Below are positions 1-9,020 of a DNA stretch of 64,000 nucleotides, in pieces (positions within the stretch are counted from its first letter, which is position 1; the number at the start of each line of letters is the position of its first letter). This DNA is from Tautonia plasticadhaerens (GTDB taxonomy: Bacteria; Planctomycetota; Planctomycetia; Isosphaerales; Isosphaeraceae): assembly GCF_007752535.1 (NCBI RefSeq), contig NZ_CP036426.1:4278001-4342000 (forward strand), written 5' to 3'. Under the pieces are notes generated by a model. It was given only the letters and a program-made list of their open reading frames with translations. It had not been told where the DNA came from and searched no databases. The translations under genes and the position numbers were made by a program.

Positions 1-1175
1 TCGTGGGCCGGGCCCCGGCCGGAAGTGACGACCGTCTCGGGCAGGATCGCCAGGTCGAGCCCCTCGCCCGGATACTTTTCCTCAGCCCGGCGGGCCATCT
101 CGTCGATCAGGCCACCCAGGGCCTCCAGCCGCTCGTCGAGGCCCGGATCGTCGCCGTAGGGGCCGAAGATGGCCGTGCCGACGACCACCTTGCGGGGCGG
201 CTGGTCGGCCTTGGATGCCGATGTTAACTCGCCCGGCCCCTCGTCGTCCGACTGCCTCAGATGCTCGTCGAACCAGTCGGCGAAGGTCTCCACGTCCTTC
301 GGCACGTCGGGCCAGCCATGGGCGGCCCCCTCCTTGACCACCAGCCTGGCCTCGACGCCGGCCTCCTGGAGCTTCTCGACGATCACCTCGGCCTGCTGGA
401 TGGGGACCAGCTTGTCGGCATCGCCGTGGACGATCAGCGTCGGCGGGTCGTCCGGGCCGACGTGATTGACCGGTGAGATGTCCCTGCCGATCTCCAGGAC
501 CCGCTCCTCCTCGGTGATCGTCACGAACTTGTTCTGCTGCGGGTCCAGTTCGTGGAAGTCGAACGGCGCCTTGAAGCCCTCCAGGATGCCCCGGCCCAGG
601 GCGTTCTCGCCTGGCTGGCCGTAGTTGAGGAAGTCGGTGGGCGGGTAGAGGCAGGCCACGGCCTGCACCCGGCTCGACTCCCGGTCCACCGGGACCTTCG
701 CGTCCGGATCGCCCTCGTCCCCGGCCACGCCTTGCATCAGCGACAGGTGGCCGCCCGCCGAGCCGCCGTAGATGCCGATGCGATTCGGGTCGATGCCGTA
801 GTCCTCGGCGTGGTGGCGGATGAAGCGGACGGCGCGGTGCATATCCTGGAGGATTTCGGGGATGGTGAACTTCGGCTGGCTGCCGTGGACGACGGCGAAG
901 ACCGTGTAGCCCCGACCGACCAGCGGCTCGATCAGGGGCAAGGGGATCGCCTCGTGTGCCGAGAACCAGCCGCCGCTGACGACCATGACGAGGCCGAGAC
1001 CGTTGGTGTCCTCCTCGGGGGTGAACACGTCCAGGGTCAGGGCGGTGCCGTGCTTGCGCCCGTAGATCACGTCCTCCTGGCGGGAGTAGGACGGATCGTC
1101 AGCAGCCCGGCCCGGCTGGGCAAGGGGTACGAGCAAGGTCGAGGCGAGCAGGATCGATCGGCAGAGGCGACTCAT
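1..1175 (-). CDS. Secreted esterase/lipase-nitrilase fusion, partial (runs off left edge)
   Basis: Read on the minus strand from an ATG at 1175, the frame stays open to the window edge (about 391 codons). A signal peptide (MSRLCRSILLASTLLVPLA) is followed by an alpha/beta-hydrolase domain of the BD-FAE/esterase type: oxyanion region VVSGGWFSAHEA, nucleophile elbow GGSAGG (Ser near residue 139), Asp in HGDADKLVP and His in KEGAAHGWPD (near residue 284). After about residue 325 a second domain starts, KVVVGTAIFGPYGDD, ending at the edge with LDLAILPE, which resembles the first catalytic Glu region of carbon-nitrogen hydrolases (nitrilase fold). The esterase half is a close paralogue of the gene at 2405-3376. 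The reaction is unknown; an ester- or polysaccharide-side-chain hydrolase is likely. The nitrilase call rests on a short visible stretch. Confidence 0.75.
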   Translation of the reverse strand, partial: MSRLCRSILLASTLLVPLAQPGRAADDPSYSRQEDVIYGRKHGTALTLDVFTPEEDTNGLGLVMVVSGGWFSAHEAIPLPLIEPLVGRGYTVFAVVHGSQPKFTIPEILQDMHRAVRFIRHHAEDYGIDPNRIGIYGGSAGGHLSLMQGVAGDEGDPDAKVPVDRESSRVQAVACLYPPTDFLNYGQPGENALGRGILEGFKAPFDFHELDPQQNKFVTITEEERVLEIGRDISPVNHVGPDDPPTLIVHGDADKLVPIQQAEVIVEKLQEAGVEARLVVKEGAAHGWPDVPKDVETFADWFDEHLRQSDDEGPGELTSASKADQPPRKVVVGTAIFGPYGDDPGLDERLEALGGLIDEMARRAEEKYPGEGLDLAILPETVVTSGRGPAH

Positions 1176-1277
1176 CGGCGACTCCCGAGGCTTTCCATCC
1201 GAGGGGGCTCGAACCAGATCAGAGCCTACATCGTCTGCGTGGAGATGGACAGGTCATGCGACCCCGGTGGCGGCCGG

Positions 1278-2408
1278 TCATCTCAGCGGATGCCCCTGCT
1301 CGTCGAAGTTATCGGTGATGTCCTCGACCAGCACCCCCCGCACGTCGCCGGGGTCGTCGTATTGCCAGACCCGCACCGAGGCGAACGAGACCGTCGTCGT
1401 CTCCCATGGGGCCGGACCCGCCCACCCGGGCAGCCAGACGCCCAGGTTCAACTGGGCCCCCATCGCCGGGACGAACCGATCGTTCTCCCCGACCTTGCGG
1501 CCGTCGATCCAGTGCTCGGCTCGCTCGCCCCGGTAGAGGGCGTAGCGGTCCCGGCCCAGCCGCTTCAGCGGGTTGCCCAGGTAGCGGTCGAACGGGATGG
1601 ATTCGTCCCGGACCCACCAATAGCCCAGGTGCTCGACGACCTGGGCGTCGGTCACCCCGGGCAGAGGCTCCAGCGTTGTGCGCCATTCCGTCGTGTAGGT
1701 GTGATAGGCGCCGTCGGCGACGGGGCCGACCTCGAACGTCCGGGAGTCGTGCCGGTTCTGGCAGAAGGTGTTGTACATGGCCCGGTCGAAGGTGCCGCCC
1801 TTGCCGAACTCGGGGAAGTCCAACTCCGACCAGTATTCGACCGACCCGTCGCCGTATCGCTCCATCAGGGGGTTGTAGAGCGGCACCCCGGGCGCGAAGT
1901 CCTCCTTGCGGTCAAGCCCGACCTCGACGAAGCGATCGCCGTAGGTCCAGATCGCCGGAACGCTGCCCCGAGGGCGCCCCGGGTCCACCGGGCCTCCCTC
2001 GGATGACTCCGACGACCCGATCTTCATGACGACCTCGAAGCGGCCCGAGGCAAAGAACGGCTTCGAGACGATGACGCCACCGACCCTGGCCGTGTTGCCG
2101 CCGTGGCCGAGGACTGGGCCGTCGTAGGCATCGCCGTGGGCCTCGCAGACGAGGACGTTCTGCGCCCGGCCCTCCACCGTGTCGGCCTCGATGCGGACGT
2201 TCTCCGGGACGACCCCGTGGTTGCCCTCGCCCCATCTCTTCCGGAGCACATACCAACGCCCGGGGTCGATCTCCCCGGAGGCCCAGTGCTCGTCGAGGGC
2301 CAGTCGTGTCCCCGGAGGGAGCGGGCCGGGCGACTCGTCGGCCGATACGACGACAGGAGCCGCCAGGGACGCCATGAGGAAGACGAGGCCGAACTGCACG
2401 CCAATCAT
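1278..2408 (-). CDS. Secreted GH16-like glucanase/lectin-fold protein
   Basis: This is a 376-residue protein with a signal peptide ([23 protein letters not shown]). The body has a concanavalin-A-like jelly-roll pattern: [16 protein letters not shown] near the start, GRFEVVMKI in the middle, and [10 protein letters not shown] near residues 193-202. The last contains ExDxxE (E-L-D-F-P-E), the catalytic signature spacing of glycoside hydrolase family 16, which cleaves beta-1,3 or beta-1,4 glucans and galactans. The C-terminal part ([28 protein letters not shown]) fits the closing strands of that fold. Its ATG overlaps the stop of the upstream esterase gene by 4 bases (ATGA), so the two are probably translated together. 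The substrate cannot be read from the sequence. Confidence 0.75.
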   Translation of the reverse strand: MIGVQFGLVFLMASLAAPVVVSADESPGPLPPGTRLALDEHWASGEIDPGRWYVLRKRWGEGNHGVVPENVRIEADTVEGRAQNVLVCEAHGDAYDGPVLGHGGNTARVGGVIVSKPFFASGRFEVVMKIGSSESSEGGPVDPGRPRGSVPAIWTYGDRFVEVGLDRKEDFAPGVPLYNPLMERYGDGSVEYWSELDFPEFGKGGTFDRAMYNTFCQNRHDSRTFEVGPVADGAYHTYTTEWRTTLEPLPGVTDAQVVEHLGYWWVRDESIPFDRYLGNPLKRLGRDRYALYRGERAEHWIDGRKVGENDRFVPAMGAQLNLGVWLPGWAGPAPWETTTVSFASVRVWQYDDPGDVRGVLVEDITDNFDEQGHPLR

Positions 2409-3376
2409 TGGCGTTCGCCCTCCGGTGCCGCCAGATGTTCGTCGAACCAGTCGGCGAAGGTCTCCAGGTCCTCGGTGATCGTGGGCCAGCCGTGCCCGGC
2501 CCCCTCCTTGACCACCAGCTTCGCCTCGACGCCGGCCCCCTCCATCGCCTCGACCATGACCTCGGACTGCTGCAAGGGGACCAGTTCGTCCCGGTCGCCG
2601 TGGATGATCAGGGTCGGCGGGTCGTCCGGGCTGACGTGGGTGACTGGCGAGATATCGGCGGTGATCTCCCGCAGCCGGTCCTCGTCCGTGATCGGCTCCA
2701 GCAGGTTGGTCTCCTCGTCCCGCTCGTAGTAGTCGAAGGCGGGCCGGAACGGCTTCTGGTGGTCCCGGGCGTGGAGCTTCTCCTGGCCCGACCCCCCGAA
2801 GTTGAGGAAGTCGGTGGGCGGGAAGAAGCAGGCCACCGCCTGCACCTGGCTCGACTCCCGGTCCACCGGGTCTCGGGCGTCCGGGTCGCCTTGGTCGCCG
2901 TCGGTCCCCAGCATCAGCGAGAGGTGGCCCCCCGCCGAGGCCCCGGTGACCCCGATTCGGTCGGGGTCGATCCCGTAGTCGGCGGCGTGGTGTCGGATGA
3001 AGCGGACGGCCCGATTCATGTCCTCGACGATCTCGGGGACGGTGTAGCGCGGCTGGCTGCCGTGGACGACGGCGAACACGGTGTAGCCCCGGTCGAGGAA
3101 CGGCTGCACGAAGCCGGGGTTGATCGCCTCGTGCGACGAGAAGAAGCCGCCGCTGACGACCAGGACGATCCCCGCCCCGTTGGATTCATCCTTTGGTGCA
3201 AACACATCCAACGTCAGGGCGGTTCCGTCCTTCCGCCCGTAGATCACGTCCTCCTGGCGGGTGAAGTCGGGCTCTTGGGCGGCCCGGCATGGCAGAGCCG
3301 GCATGACGGACACGGCCAGCGCCAGCAGGCAGGACAGGCGAAGGAGGACCGCACGCGTACGGCGATGACACCACAT
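2405..3376 (-). CDS. Secreted alpha/beta-hydrolase (esterase/lipase)
   Basis: The chosen start is the ATG at 3376, preceded by GGAG seven bases upstream; the frame is open further upstream, but that extension is low-complexity. The 323-residue product has an Arg-rich signal peptide ([22 protein letters not shown]). The hydrolase domain shows [12 protein letters not shown] (oxyanion hole), [11 protein letters not shown] (nucleophile Ser), [12 protein letters not shown] (acid) and GAGHGWP (His). It is a close paralogue of the edge gene at 1-1175 but stops after the hydrolase domain, without the nitrilase extension. It leads a minus-strand pair with the GH16-like gene through an ATGA overlap. 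The family contains feruloyl, acetyl-xylan and carbohydrate esterases, so a joint role in polysaccharide breakdown is a reasonable inference. Confidence 0.85.
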   Translation of the reverse strand: MWCHRRTRAVLLRLSCLLALAVSVMPALPCRAAQEPDFTRQEDVIYGRKDGTALTLDVFAPKDESNGAGIVLVVSGGFFSSHEAINPGFVQPFLDRGYTVFAVVHGSQPRYTVPEIVEDMNRAVRFIRHHAADYGIDPDRIGVTGASAGGHLSLMLGTDGDQGDPDARDPVDRESSQVQAVACFFPPTDFLNFGGSGQEKLHARDHQKPFRPAFDYYERDEETNLLEPITDEDRLREITADISPVTHVSPDDPPTLIIHGDRDELVPLQQSEVMVEAMEGAGVEAKLVVKEGAGHGWPTITEDLETFADWFDEHLAAPEGERQ

Positions 3377-3639
3377 GACGATCTCCGAGTCCCGGGATTC
3401 CGGCCCGGCGTCGGTCGGCCCTTGAGGCCGGTGCAGGCGACCGGTGCCATCAGGATACGGGCCGCGCGGGACGGGGGCCAGCGGGCTCGACTTCGTTGCC
3501 CTCGGCCCGCCGTCGCGTCCCCGACCGGAGGGAGGAGAGCCTCCGCTCCGGGAGGCCGAGGGGCCGCACTTGCCCCTCGGCTCCGACGGGCACCCCGCAC
3601 CGGCCTCGGCCCCCTGTGCCGAGCCGTCGGCATCGATGG

Positions 3640-4806
3640 TCACCGCGCCCGACGCTTGACGGCATAGCCATACGGGATCGGCCAGGACGGCTCGCCGTCC
3701 AGTTCGTGCTGGGCCCTGATCGCCCAGTACGGCTCCCGCAGCAACTCCCGCCCGATGAACGCCAGGTCAGCGTCCCCGGCGGTGATGACCTCGTTGGCGT
3801 GCCCCGGCTCGGTGATCATCCCCACCGCCCCGGTCATGATCCCCGCCCCGTCCCTGATCCGGCGGGCGAAGGGCACCTGATAGCCCCGGGACACCGGGAT
3901 CGTCGCCTTGGGCACCAGGGCGCCGGAGGACACGTCGATCAGGTCCACCCCCAGCCCCTTTAGGTGCCGCGCCAGGACGACCGACTGCTCGATGTCCCAG
4001 CCGCCCTCCACCCAGTCGGTCGCCGAGATGCGGACGAACAGCGGCAACTCCGGCGGCATCACCCCCCGCAGCCGCTCGGCGACCCGCAGGACCAGCCGCA
4101 TCCGGTTGTCCAAGCTACCCCCGTAGCGGTCCGTCCGCTGATTGCTCAGGGGGGAGAGGAACTCGTGCAGCAGGTAGCCGTGGGCGGCGTGGAGTTCGAC
4201 GACCTGGAAGCCCGCCTCCAGCGCCCGCCGGCAGGCGGCCTCGAAGGCGTCGATGACCGCCTCGATGCCCGGCTCGTCCAGCGGCACGGGCACCGGGTCG
4301 CCGTCCCGGAAGGGGATCGGGCTCGGGCCGACGACCTCCCAGCCGCCGGCCTCGGCCGAGGTGATGCTGGCCCCGCCCAGCCAGGGGGGCTCGCAACTGG
4401 CCTTGCGACCGGCGTGGGCCAGTTGGATGCCGGCGACGGCCCCCTGTGACCGGACGAAGCGGGCGATGCGGGCCAGCGGCTCGACGTGCTGCTCGCCCCA
4501 GAGGCCCATGTCGGCGGGCGAGATGCGGCCCTCGGGGGTGACGGCGGTGGCCTCAACGATGATCAGGGCCGTGCCCCCGGCGGCTCGGCTGCCGAGGTGG
4601 ACCAGGTGCCAGTCGTTGGCCAGGCCGTCCTCGGCGGAATACTGGCACATCGGGGACATGACGATGCGGTTACGCAGGGTCACGCCCCGGATCGCCAGGG
4701 GGCTGAGCAGGTCGATCTCGGGGACCTCTCGGTCGTGGTCGGCGTCGGCGATGCAGCCGTGGGCCTGGCCCGGGAGGTCGTCTCGATGGGCGTCGTCGGC
4801 GGTCAT
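3640..4806 (-). CDS. NADH:flavin oxidoreductase, Old Yellow Enzyme (YqjM-like)
   Basis: This is a 388-residue FMN-dependent ene-reductase. Family marks are visible in order: LLSPLAIRGVTLRNRIVMSP, then MCQYSAEDG (the Cys near the flavin typical of the YqjM class), GIQLAHAGRK, the substrate-binding His pair in ELHAAHGYLLHEFLSPL followed by NQRTDRYGGS, and FVRISATDW. The C-terminal phosphate-binding region contains GITMGAVGMI-like residues followed by LAFIGRELLREPYW. Such enzymes reduce activated C=C bonds with NAD(P)H and act in the cytoplasm. The first 25 or so residues are hydrophilic and extra relative to the core; a later start is possible but no better ribosome site is evident. No operon partner lies upstream. 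Confidence 0.9.
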   Translation of the reverse strand: MTADDAHRDDLPGQAHGCIADADHDREVPEIDLLSPLAIRGVTLRNRIVMSPMCQYSAEDGLANDWHLVHLGSRAAGGTALIIVEATAVTPEGRISPADMGLWGEQHVEPLARIARFVRSQGAVAGIQLAHAGRKASCEPPWLGGASITSAEAGGWEVVGPSPIPFRDGDPVPVPLDEPGIEAVIDAFEAACRRALEAGFQVVELHAAHGYLLHEFLSPLSNQRTDRYGGSLDNRMRLVLRVAERLRGVMPPELPLFVRISATDWVEGGWDIEQSVVLARHLKGLGVDLIDVSSGALVPKATIPVSRGYQVPFARRIRDGAGIMTGAVGMITEPGHANEVITAGDADLAFIGRELLREPYWAIRAQHELDGEPSWPIPYGYAVKRRAR

Positions 4807-5163
4807 GTCGGTCCCCTCGTGGTGTCGGGCGCCGGGGCGGTGGCGGTGATGATGGCGAATTCTGCGGCGACCGGCAATCCGGCATCCGGACCGGTCCCGG
4901 CCCGCCGACGATCACCGGGTCGGGCCGACCATCGCCGATGGCGGGCAGGCGGGAGCCATCAGGGCGAGCAGGGCGAAGTGTCTCGTCGGCCTGGGCCTCG
5001 AAGGGGCTGGGCTCGAACAACGGGGGCGATCCCGTGCAGCCCCAGCCGCGCCGATGAGGTTGTCCGGAGCGAGAGAGGTGAATTGGCCCAAGGGATCAGC
5101 CTCGGCCCCTGGGTCCGTATCAACGACCGGGCTGCGTTTGCGGCACGCACGGTGACCGTTGGC
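4807..5163. other. Intergenic region upstream of the Old Yellow Enzyme gene
   Basis: 357 bases lie between the start of the oxidoreductase gene and the 3' end of the disrupted zinc-ribbon gene. The region is GC-rich, and the open frames in it have no family resemblance. It must hold the promoter of the oxidoreductase gene, but I see no confident -35/-10 pair, operator or terminator. Confidence 0.5.
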
Positions 5164-5601
5164 TCAGGACGCACGAGAACAGACTTGAGCGTTGTCGCAA
5201 TTGCGACCGCTCTGCTTGCGGCGCTCGGCGACCCTGATCTTGTGGAGTCGGGCAGCGATCCCGGCCGAATCGGTCTCGACAGCCTTGAATCGCCGACGGA
5301 TTCGGCCTACCACCTCCAGCGCGGCCTCCTCGGCAGCCGGGAGGGTGGGTTCGTACCCCTCGGCGAGGATCGTCTCCTTGTAGGCAGCATGAATCGACCA
5401 GGAGAAGACAACCCAGTAGGCCCGCATGGGGCCGAGTTTGCAGCGGCACCATATCAAGATGCCCTCTGGCCTGGTGCCGTTCCCCTCCTCGGAGCCGTCG
5501 CCGTCGCGTGATCGAGTCGGAGGGCCCTCCGGCCATTCCCCAGTCCAAGCCGAGTCCTCCGGATCGTGGCCCTGGCAGCCGCCGCAAGAGACCCTCTGGA
5601 G

Positions 5602-6889
5602 CAGGGCCAGCGCGCACTTCTATAACAATCCGGCAAGCTCTGCGGCCTTGCGCCCGCCCCGCTGCCCGGGTATACCGTCCACCGTGTCGTGAACCAGACC
5701 CGGTGGCCGGAGGTCGGCGATGGCGGGCACCCGCAGCAAGCTCGACGAGATCGTGGCATCGTTCGCGATGCTGGAAGATCCCCGCTCCCACATCAACCGC
5801 CGGCATCCGCTGCCCAGCGTCCTGGTCATCGCTGTCTTGGCCGTCCTCGCCGGCGCCGCCGGGCCCACCGCCATCGCCCGCTGGGCGAAGCTCAAAGAGG
5901 GGCTCCTGATGGACCTCCTCGACCTGCCGCGCGGCATCCCCGGCAAGGATGTCCTCCGCCGCATCCTGATGACGCTCAAGCCCGCGGCCTTCGAGGCCGC
6001 CTTCAACGCCTGGATCGCCCGCCTCCGCGACGAGGCCATCGCCACGACCGGCGTCGATCGGCCGGTCGTCGCCATCGACGGCAAGACGGCCCGCCGCAGC
6101 CGCGACGCGAAGGAGGGCCTCGGCCCGCTGCACATCGTCACCGCCTGGGCCGGCGAGTACGGCCTGGCGCTGGGACAGGAGGTGTGCGGCGAGAAGTCGA
6201 ACGAGATCACGGCCATCCCCGAGCTGCTGAGGCGGATCGACGTCCGCGGCGGGGTAGTGACGATCGACGCGATGGGGGCGCAGAAGGTGATCGCCGAGGA
6301 GGTAGTCCGCGGCAAGGCCGACTACGTGTTGGCCCTGAAGGGGAACCACGAGGCGCTGCATCGGGCGGTCATCGAGCACATCGACGAACAGCTGGAGGGG
6401 GATCTCAAGGGGGCCGAGGAGCTGACGACGAGCGAGCGCGGGCACGGTCGCGAGGAGCACCGGACCTACCTGCACCTGCCAGCGCCGGCGGCCCTGCCCG
6501 GCCGGGCGGAGTGGAAGGGGCTGAGGTCGGTCGGCGTCGTGACGTCGCGGCGGGTGAAGGGAGGCGAAGAGAGCATTGAGATTCGCTACTACCTCAGCAG
6601 CCTGCCGGTGGACGCGGAGCAGTTCGCCCGCGCGGTGCGGGGCCACTGGTCCGTGGAGAACGCGTGCCATTGGTCGCTCGACGTGACGTTCCGGGAGGAT
6701 GACTCGCGGGTCCGCCAGCGGGTGCTGGGGGCGAACATCACCTGGCTGTATCGCTTCACATTGTCGCTCCTCAAGCAGCACCCCGACCGGCGACAGAGCC
6801 TGGCCATGAAGCGCCGCGGCTGCGGCTGGAGCGACACGTTTCTGATGGAAGTCATTGCTGCGTTAACATGTTAGTGTGCGCTGGCCCTG
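5602..6889 (+). mobile_element. ISAs1-family insertion sequence
   Basis: The 1,288-bp element has inverted ends CAGGGCCAGCGCGCACT (5602-5618) and its complement at 6873-6889 (16 of 17 matching). It is flanked by a perfect 10-bp direct repeat, CCCTCTGGAG, at 5592-5601 and 6890-6899. End sequence, duplication length and transposase all fit the ISAs1 family. It interrupts the zinc-ribbon gene in antisense orientation. Confidence 0.92.
5720..6874 (+). CDS. ISAs1-family transposase
   Basis: This 384-residue DDE transposase is full length for its family. The N-terminal part ([20 protein letters not shown]) matches the family's DUF4338-like entry region. The catalytic core shows [14 protein letters not shown] (first Asp), [11 protein letters not shown] (second Asp) and [24 protein letters not shown], where the Glu of VENACHW is the third acidic residue. 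The gene ends 15 bases before the right end of the element, overlapping the right inverted repeat, so the element is compact. It has no internal stop or shift and is probably active. Confidence 0.95.
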   Translation: MAGTRSKLDEIVASFAMLEDPRSHINRRHPLPSVLVIAVLAVLAGAAGPTAIARWAKLKEGLLMDLLDLPRGIPGKDVLRRILMTLKPAAFEAAFNAWIARLRDEAIATTGVDRPVVAIDGKTARRSRDAKEGLGPLHIVTAWAGEYGLALGQEVCGEKSNEITAIPELLRRIDVRGGVVTIDAMGAQKVIAEEVVRGKADYVLALKGNHEALHRAVIEHIDEQLEGDLKGAEELTTSERGHGREEHRTYLHLPAPAALPGRAEWKGLRSVGVVTSRRVKGGEESIEIRYYLSSLPVDAEQFARAVRGHWSVENACHWSLDVTFREDDSRVRQRVLGANITWLYRFTLSLLKQHPDRRQSLAMKRRGCGWSDTFLMEVIAALTC

Positions 6890-7025
6890 CCCTCTGGAGG
6901 CCGCAGACGGAACAGTGCTGAACGTCGCAATCGTTGAGGTGAGTTTGGCCTGGGGAGCACCCGCAATCCGGGCAGAGGTTGAGATTCTGAGCATACACGG
7001 TGTCTGGTCCTTCAGAAATGCACGT

Positions 7026-7078
7026 CGTCGTGCCGGTATCCTTCTGGGTGGTGGAACCCTGTCGGCAACGTCGCCGAC
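7026..7078 (-). promoter_or_regulatory. Upstream element with 18-bp near-palindrome (copy 1)
   Basis: On the plus strand, CGTCGTGCCGGTATC (7026-7040) and TGTCGGCAACGTCGCCGAC (7060-7078) are separated by 19 bases. GTCGGC-AACGTC-GCCGAC is palindromic at 16 of 18 positions. The same two blocks with the same spacing occur at 8956-9008. Here the element ends 62 bases upstream of the GTG of the split zinc-ribbon gene. It could be an operator/promoter or a leader hairpin. Confidence 0.5.
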
Positions 7079-7112
7079 CACGGCCCTCGTGCGCCCCTGT
7101 CGATAAGAATTA

Positions 7113-8410
7113 GGCACCAGAAAGAAGCTACGTCTTCCGTGGCCTGCCTCGCTTACGAGGGATCTTCACGAACCACTTCTCAAGCGACGGCAGGCGGATC
7201 ACCTCGGCCTCCAACGCCTCCATCTCCTCGGGCTTCAGCCTGACCCCCTTGGCGTAGGTCGTCTCCACCAGGCTGACCACCGGGTGCTTCCGCTTCCAGG
7301 TCATCGATCGGGCGAATCCCAACACCGCCTCCACCGAGTCCAGCAGCGACCCGTTCCAGTGCATCTCCAGCACGCCCCAGCACCGCTCGATCGGGTTGTA
7401 CTTGCTGTGGTACGGCGGGTAGTACGCCAACTGCACCACCAGGCGATACTTGCGGGCGAAGGCCACGATCCGCTTGAGGAACTGGCTCCGCCGGCTGTGG
7501 TTCTCCGGGCCGTTGTCCAGGTTGATCACCAGCGTCTTGACCCGCAGGAACCGCAGGCGGACGCCCTCCCACCATTGCTCCAGGCGATCGGCGATGAAGT
7601 CGCTGGTGACCTTCGACCGGGCCATGTACAGCCACAGGTCGTCGTGCTCGGGCAGGAAGATGCCGAAGGGGGTCAGCGTCGCCACGGGCTTGAAGTCGTG
7701 ATCCGCCGCCTTCGTGCCGGTCCGGCTCCGGCCCCGCCGTGAGAAGGGGCCGACATGCACCGTCGCCTTGGCGTCGATCGAGAGCCGCAGGGTGCCCCTG
7801 GCCCGATCCGCCTCGGGGTTGACCGCCTTCAGTTGATCGAAGATGGCATCGGTCTGCGGGACTCTTTTTGGGGGCGGCACTTGGCCACCCTGGAGAGGCG
7901 ATAGCCCAGCAGGTTCAGCTTGGTGTTGATGGTCTGCTGGGTGGGCAACTCCTCGTCGGTGTAGCCCTTCGTGGCGATCAACTGGCGTCGGACCTCGGCG
8001 GCACTGATCCGGGTGAAGAGCCCCTTGGTCTGGAACTTGGGGTCGGCCTGGCTCTGCCCGTCGGCGATGCTGCGGATGTCATCGAGGAGTCGGGGCAAGT
8101 GCTCCTCGGCGGGCTTGCGACGGCGGGCCGAGAAGGCGTCCACGCAGGTCATGCCCGAGCGGAGTTCGTGCGTGCCCTTGCGGATGGTCTCCCGGCACCA
8201 GCCGAGATGCTCCTGGGCCCAGCGTTGTCCACCCCGCCCCATCGCTGCGACGGTCTTGGCCATGAAGACTCGCTTCGGACTGCCCTTGAGGGCCTTGGCG
8301 GCATCGATGAGGACGGGGATCATCTCGGGGCTGGGCCGCATCTGCGTATCTCCTTGATCTCCTGGTGCGAAGGTCTCAGGATACGGAAGAGTTTTGTCCT
8401 TTCAATCCCC
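7113..8410 (-). mobile_element. ISAzo13-family insertion sequence, copy 1
   Basis: This element of about 1.3 kb is identical over its whole length, as far as I can read, to the copy at 48107-49404; the ends are set by where the two copies diverge. It starts GGCACCAGAAAG and ends (complement) GGGGATTGAAAG, a weak inverted match. No target duplication is visible at this copy (left flank AATTA, right flank TCAGA), which the family's 0-4 bp duplications allow. It lies between the upstream element of the zinc-ribbon gene and the stop codon of the gene at 8411-8932. Confidence 0.85.
7128..8341 (-). CDS. ISAzo13 transposase, expressed by -1 frameshift
   Basis: Two overlapping frames make one transposase. 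The first (8341-7829) carries the helix-turn-helix part, with GYTDEELPTQQTINTKLNLLGYRLSRVAKCRP. The second (7880-7128) carries the DDE core: LRLSIDAKATVHVGPFSRRG (Asp), LVINLDNGPENHSRR (Asp) and NPIERCWGVLEMHWNG (Glu). The second frame is -1 relative to the first, and the switch falls at an A5 run on the coding strand (plus coordinates 7865-7869), where KCRPQK runs into RVPQTDAIF. The joined protein matches the usual collinear ISAzo13 transposase, so programmed -1 shifting or transcriptional slippage is likely rather than mutation. The twin copy at 48 kb has the same site. Confidence 0.88.
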
Positions 8411-8932
8411 TCAGAGTTCCATGAGCCGCTTCAGGAAATCGTCCTGGCTCATGGGGGTGTGCTCGGGCTTGGAGGAACGGGTCTCCCGGACGGCTTGCCG
8501 CGCGGCATCGAAATGGCTGCGTATCCCGCCTTCGAGGATCGCCCTAGTCCGACGGCGGGCGGCTGCGATCCATTGTCGGGTTGGCACGTCGAGATGGGGC
8601 AGGATATGGGCGTCGGGCGCGAGGCGATGCCGGCGTCGGTACTCGGAGGCGCTCATGCCGAGCACAGACACGTAGATCGTCCGATAGGCTGTCCCGCCCA
8701 AGGCTCGGTCGGGCTCCCCGGTGCTCGGGGCCGGGATGGGCCGGAGCACAGGGGGCCGATCCGGACGACCCTGGGGTTCCGTCGTGGGCCGAAGGAGGTG
8801 GTCGAACCCCTGCGGCGACGGGGCAACCCGGTCCGGGCTCGCGTCGAATGAGGTTGGGAGGCTTCCTCCTGCGGAGATGGGCAGGAGGACGATCTTGTAG
8901 CCGTCGGGGATGGTGATGGTTAACGTCTGCAC
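8411..8932 (-). CDS. Hypothetical protein (unknown family)
   Basis: The chosen start is the GTG at 8932, reading MQTLTITIPDGYKIVLLP, with GGGACGAG upstream. An ATG at 8998 would add 22 residues but lies inside the conserved upstream element. The product is 173 residues: a short beta-strand-like start, a Pro/Arg-rich low-complexity middle (about residues 30-75), then GTAYRTIYVSVLGMSASEYRRRH and a basic C-terminal half with ILPHLDVPTRQWIAAARRR. No known domain is recognised. Its TGA stop abuts the right end of ISAzo13 copy 1. The element at 8956-9008 lies 23-76 bases upstream and is shared with the zinc-ribbon gene, suggesting common control. Confidence 0.55.
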   Translation of the reverse strand: MQTLTITIPDGYKIVLLPISAGGSLPTSFDASPDRVAPSPQGFDHLLRPTTEPQGRPDRPPVLRPIPAPSTGEPDRALGGTAYRTIYVSVLGMSASEYRRRHRLAPDAHILPHLDVPTRQWIAAARRRTRAILEGGIRSHFDAARQAVRETRSSKPEHTPMSQDDFLKRLMEL

Positions 8933-8955
8933 TGTACTCGTCCCTGGTGGCACTT

Positions 8956-9008
8956 CGTCGTGCCGGTGTCTCATCTGTCGGTGTATGAGTGTCGGCAACG
9001 TCGCCGAC
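8956..9008 (-). promoter_or_regulatory. Upstream element with 18-bp near-palindrome (copy 2)
   Basis: CGTCGTGCCGGTGTC (8956-8970) and TGTCGGCAACGTCGCCGAC (8990-9008) repeat the blocks at 7026-7078 with the same 19-base gap, although the gap sequence differs. The palindrome starts 58 bases upstream of the GTG at 8932. On the transcribed strand a second short inverted pair, GGCAC-GACGAA-GTGCC, overlaps the first block. Confidence 0.5.
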
Positions 9009-9020
9009 GGGTGCTATTAA

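Larger units (their letters stand above)
5164..6998 (-). pseudogene. Cys-rich zinc-ribbon protein split by an ISAs1 insertion
   Basis: The gene reads on the minus strand from a GTG at 6998 to 6890, then resumes at 5591 after the IS and one copy of its 10-bp target duplication are removed, and ends at 5164. The two parts sum to 537 nt, exactly 179 codons in one frame. The 5' part encodes a double zinc-knuckle pattern: [18 protein letters not shown], then CSVCGLQ, then across the junction SCGGC. The 3' part encodes MRAYWVVFSWSIHAAYKE and a Lys/Arg-rich tail. CPxCGC...HxxxCDVxxCxxCGxQ...C proteins of unknown function occur in many bacteria and phages. The 3' half (5164-5457) could still be expressed alone. 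The element at 7026-7078 lies just upstream of the start. Confidence 0.7.
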
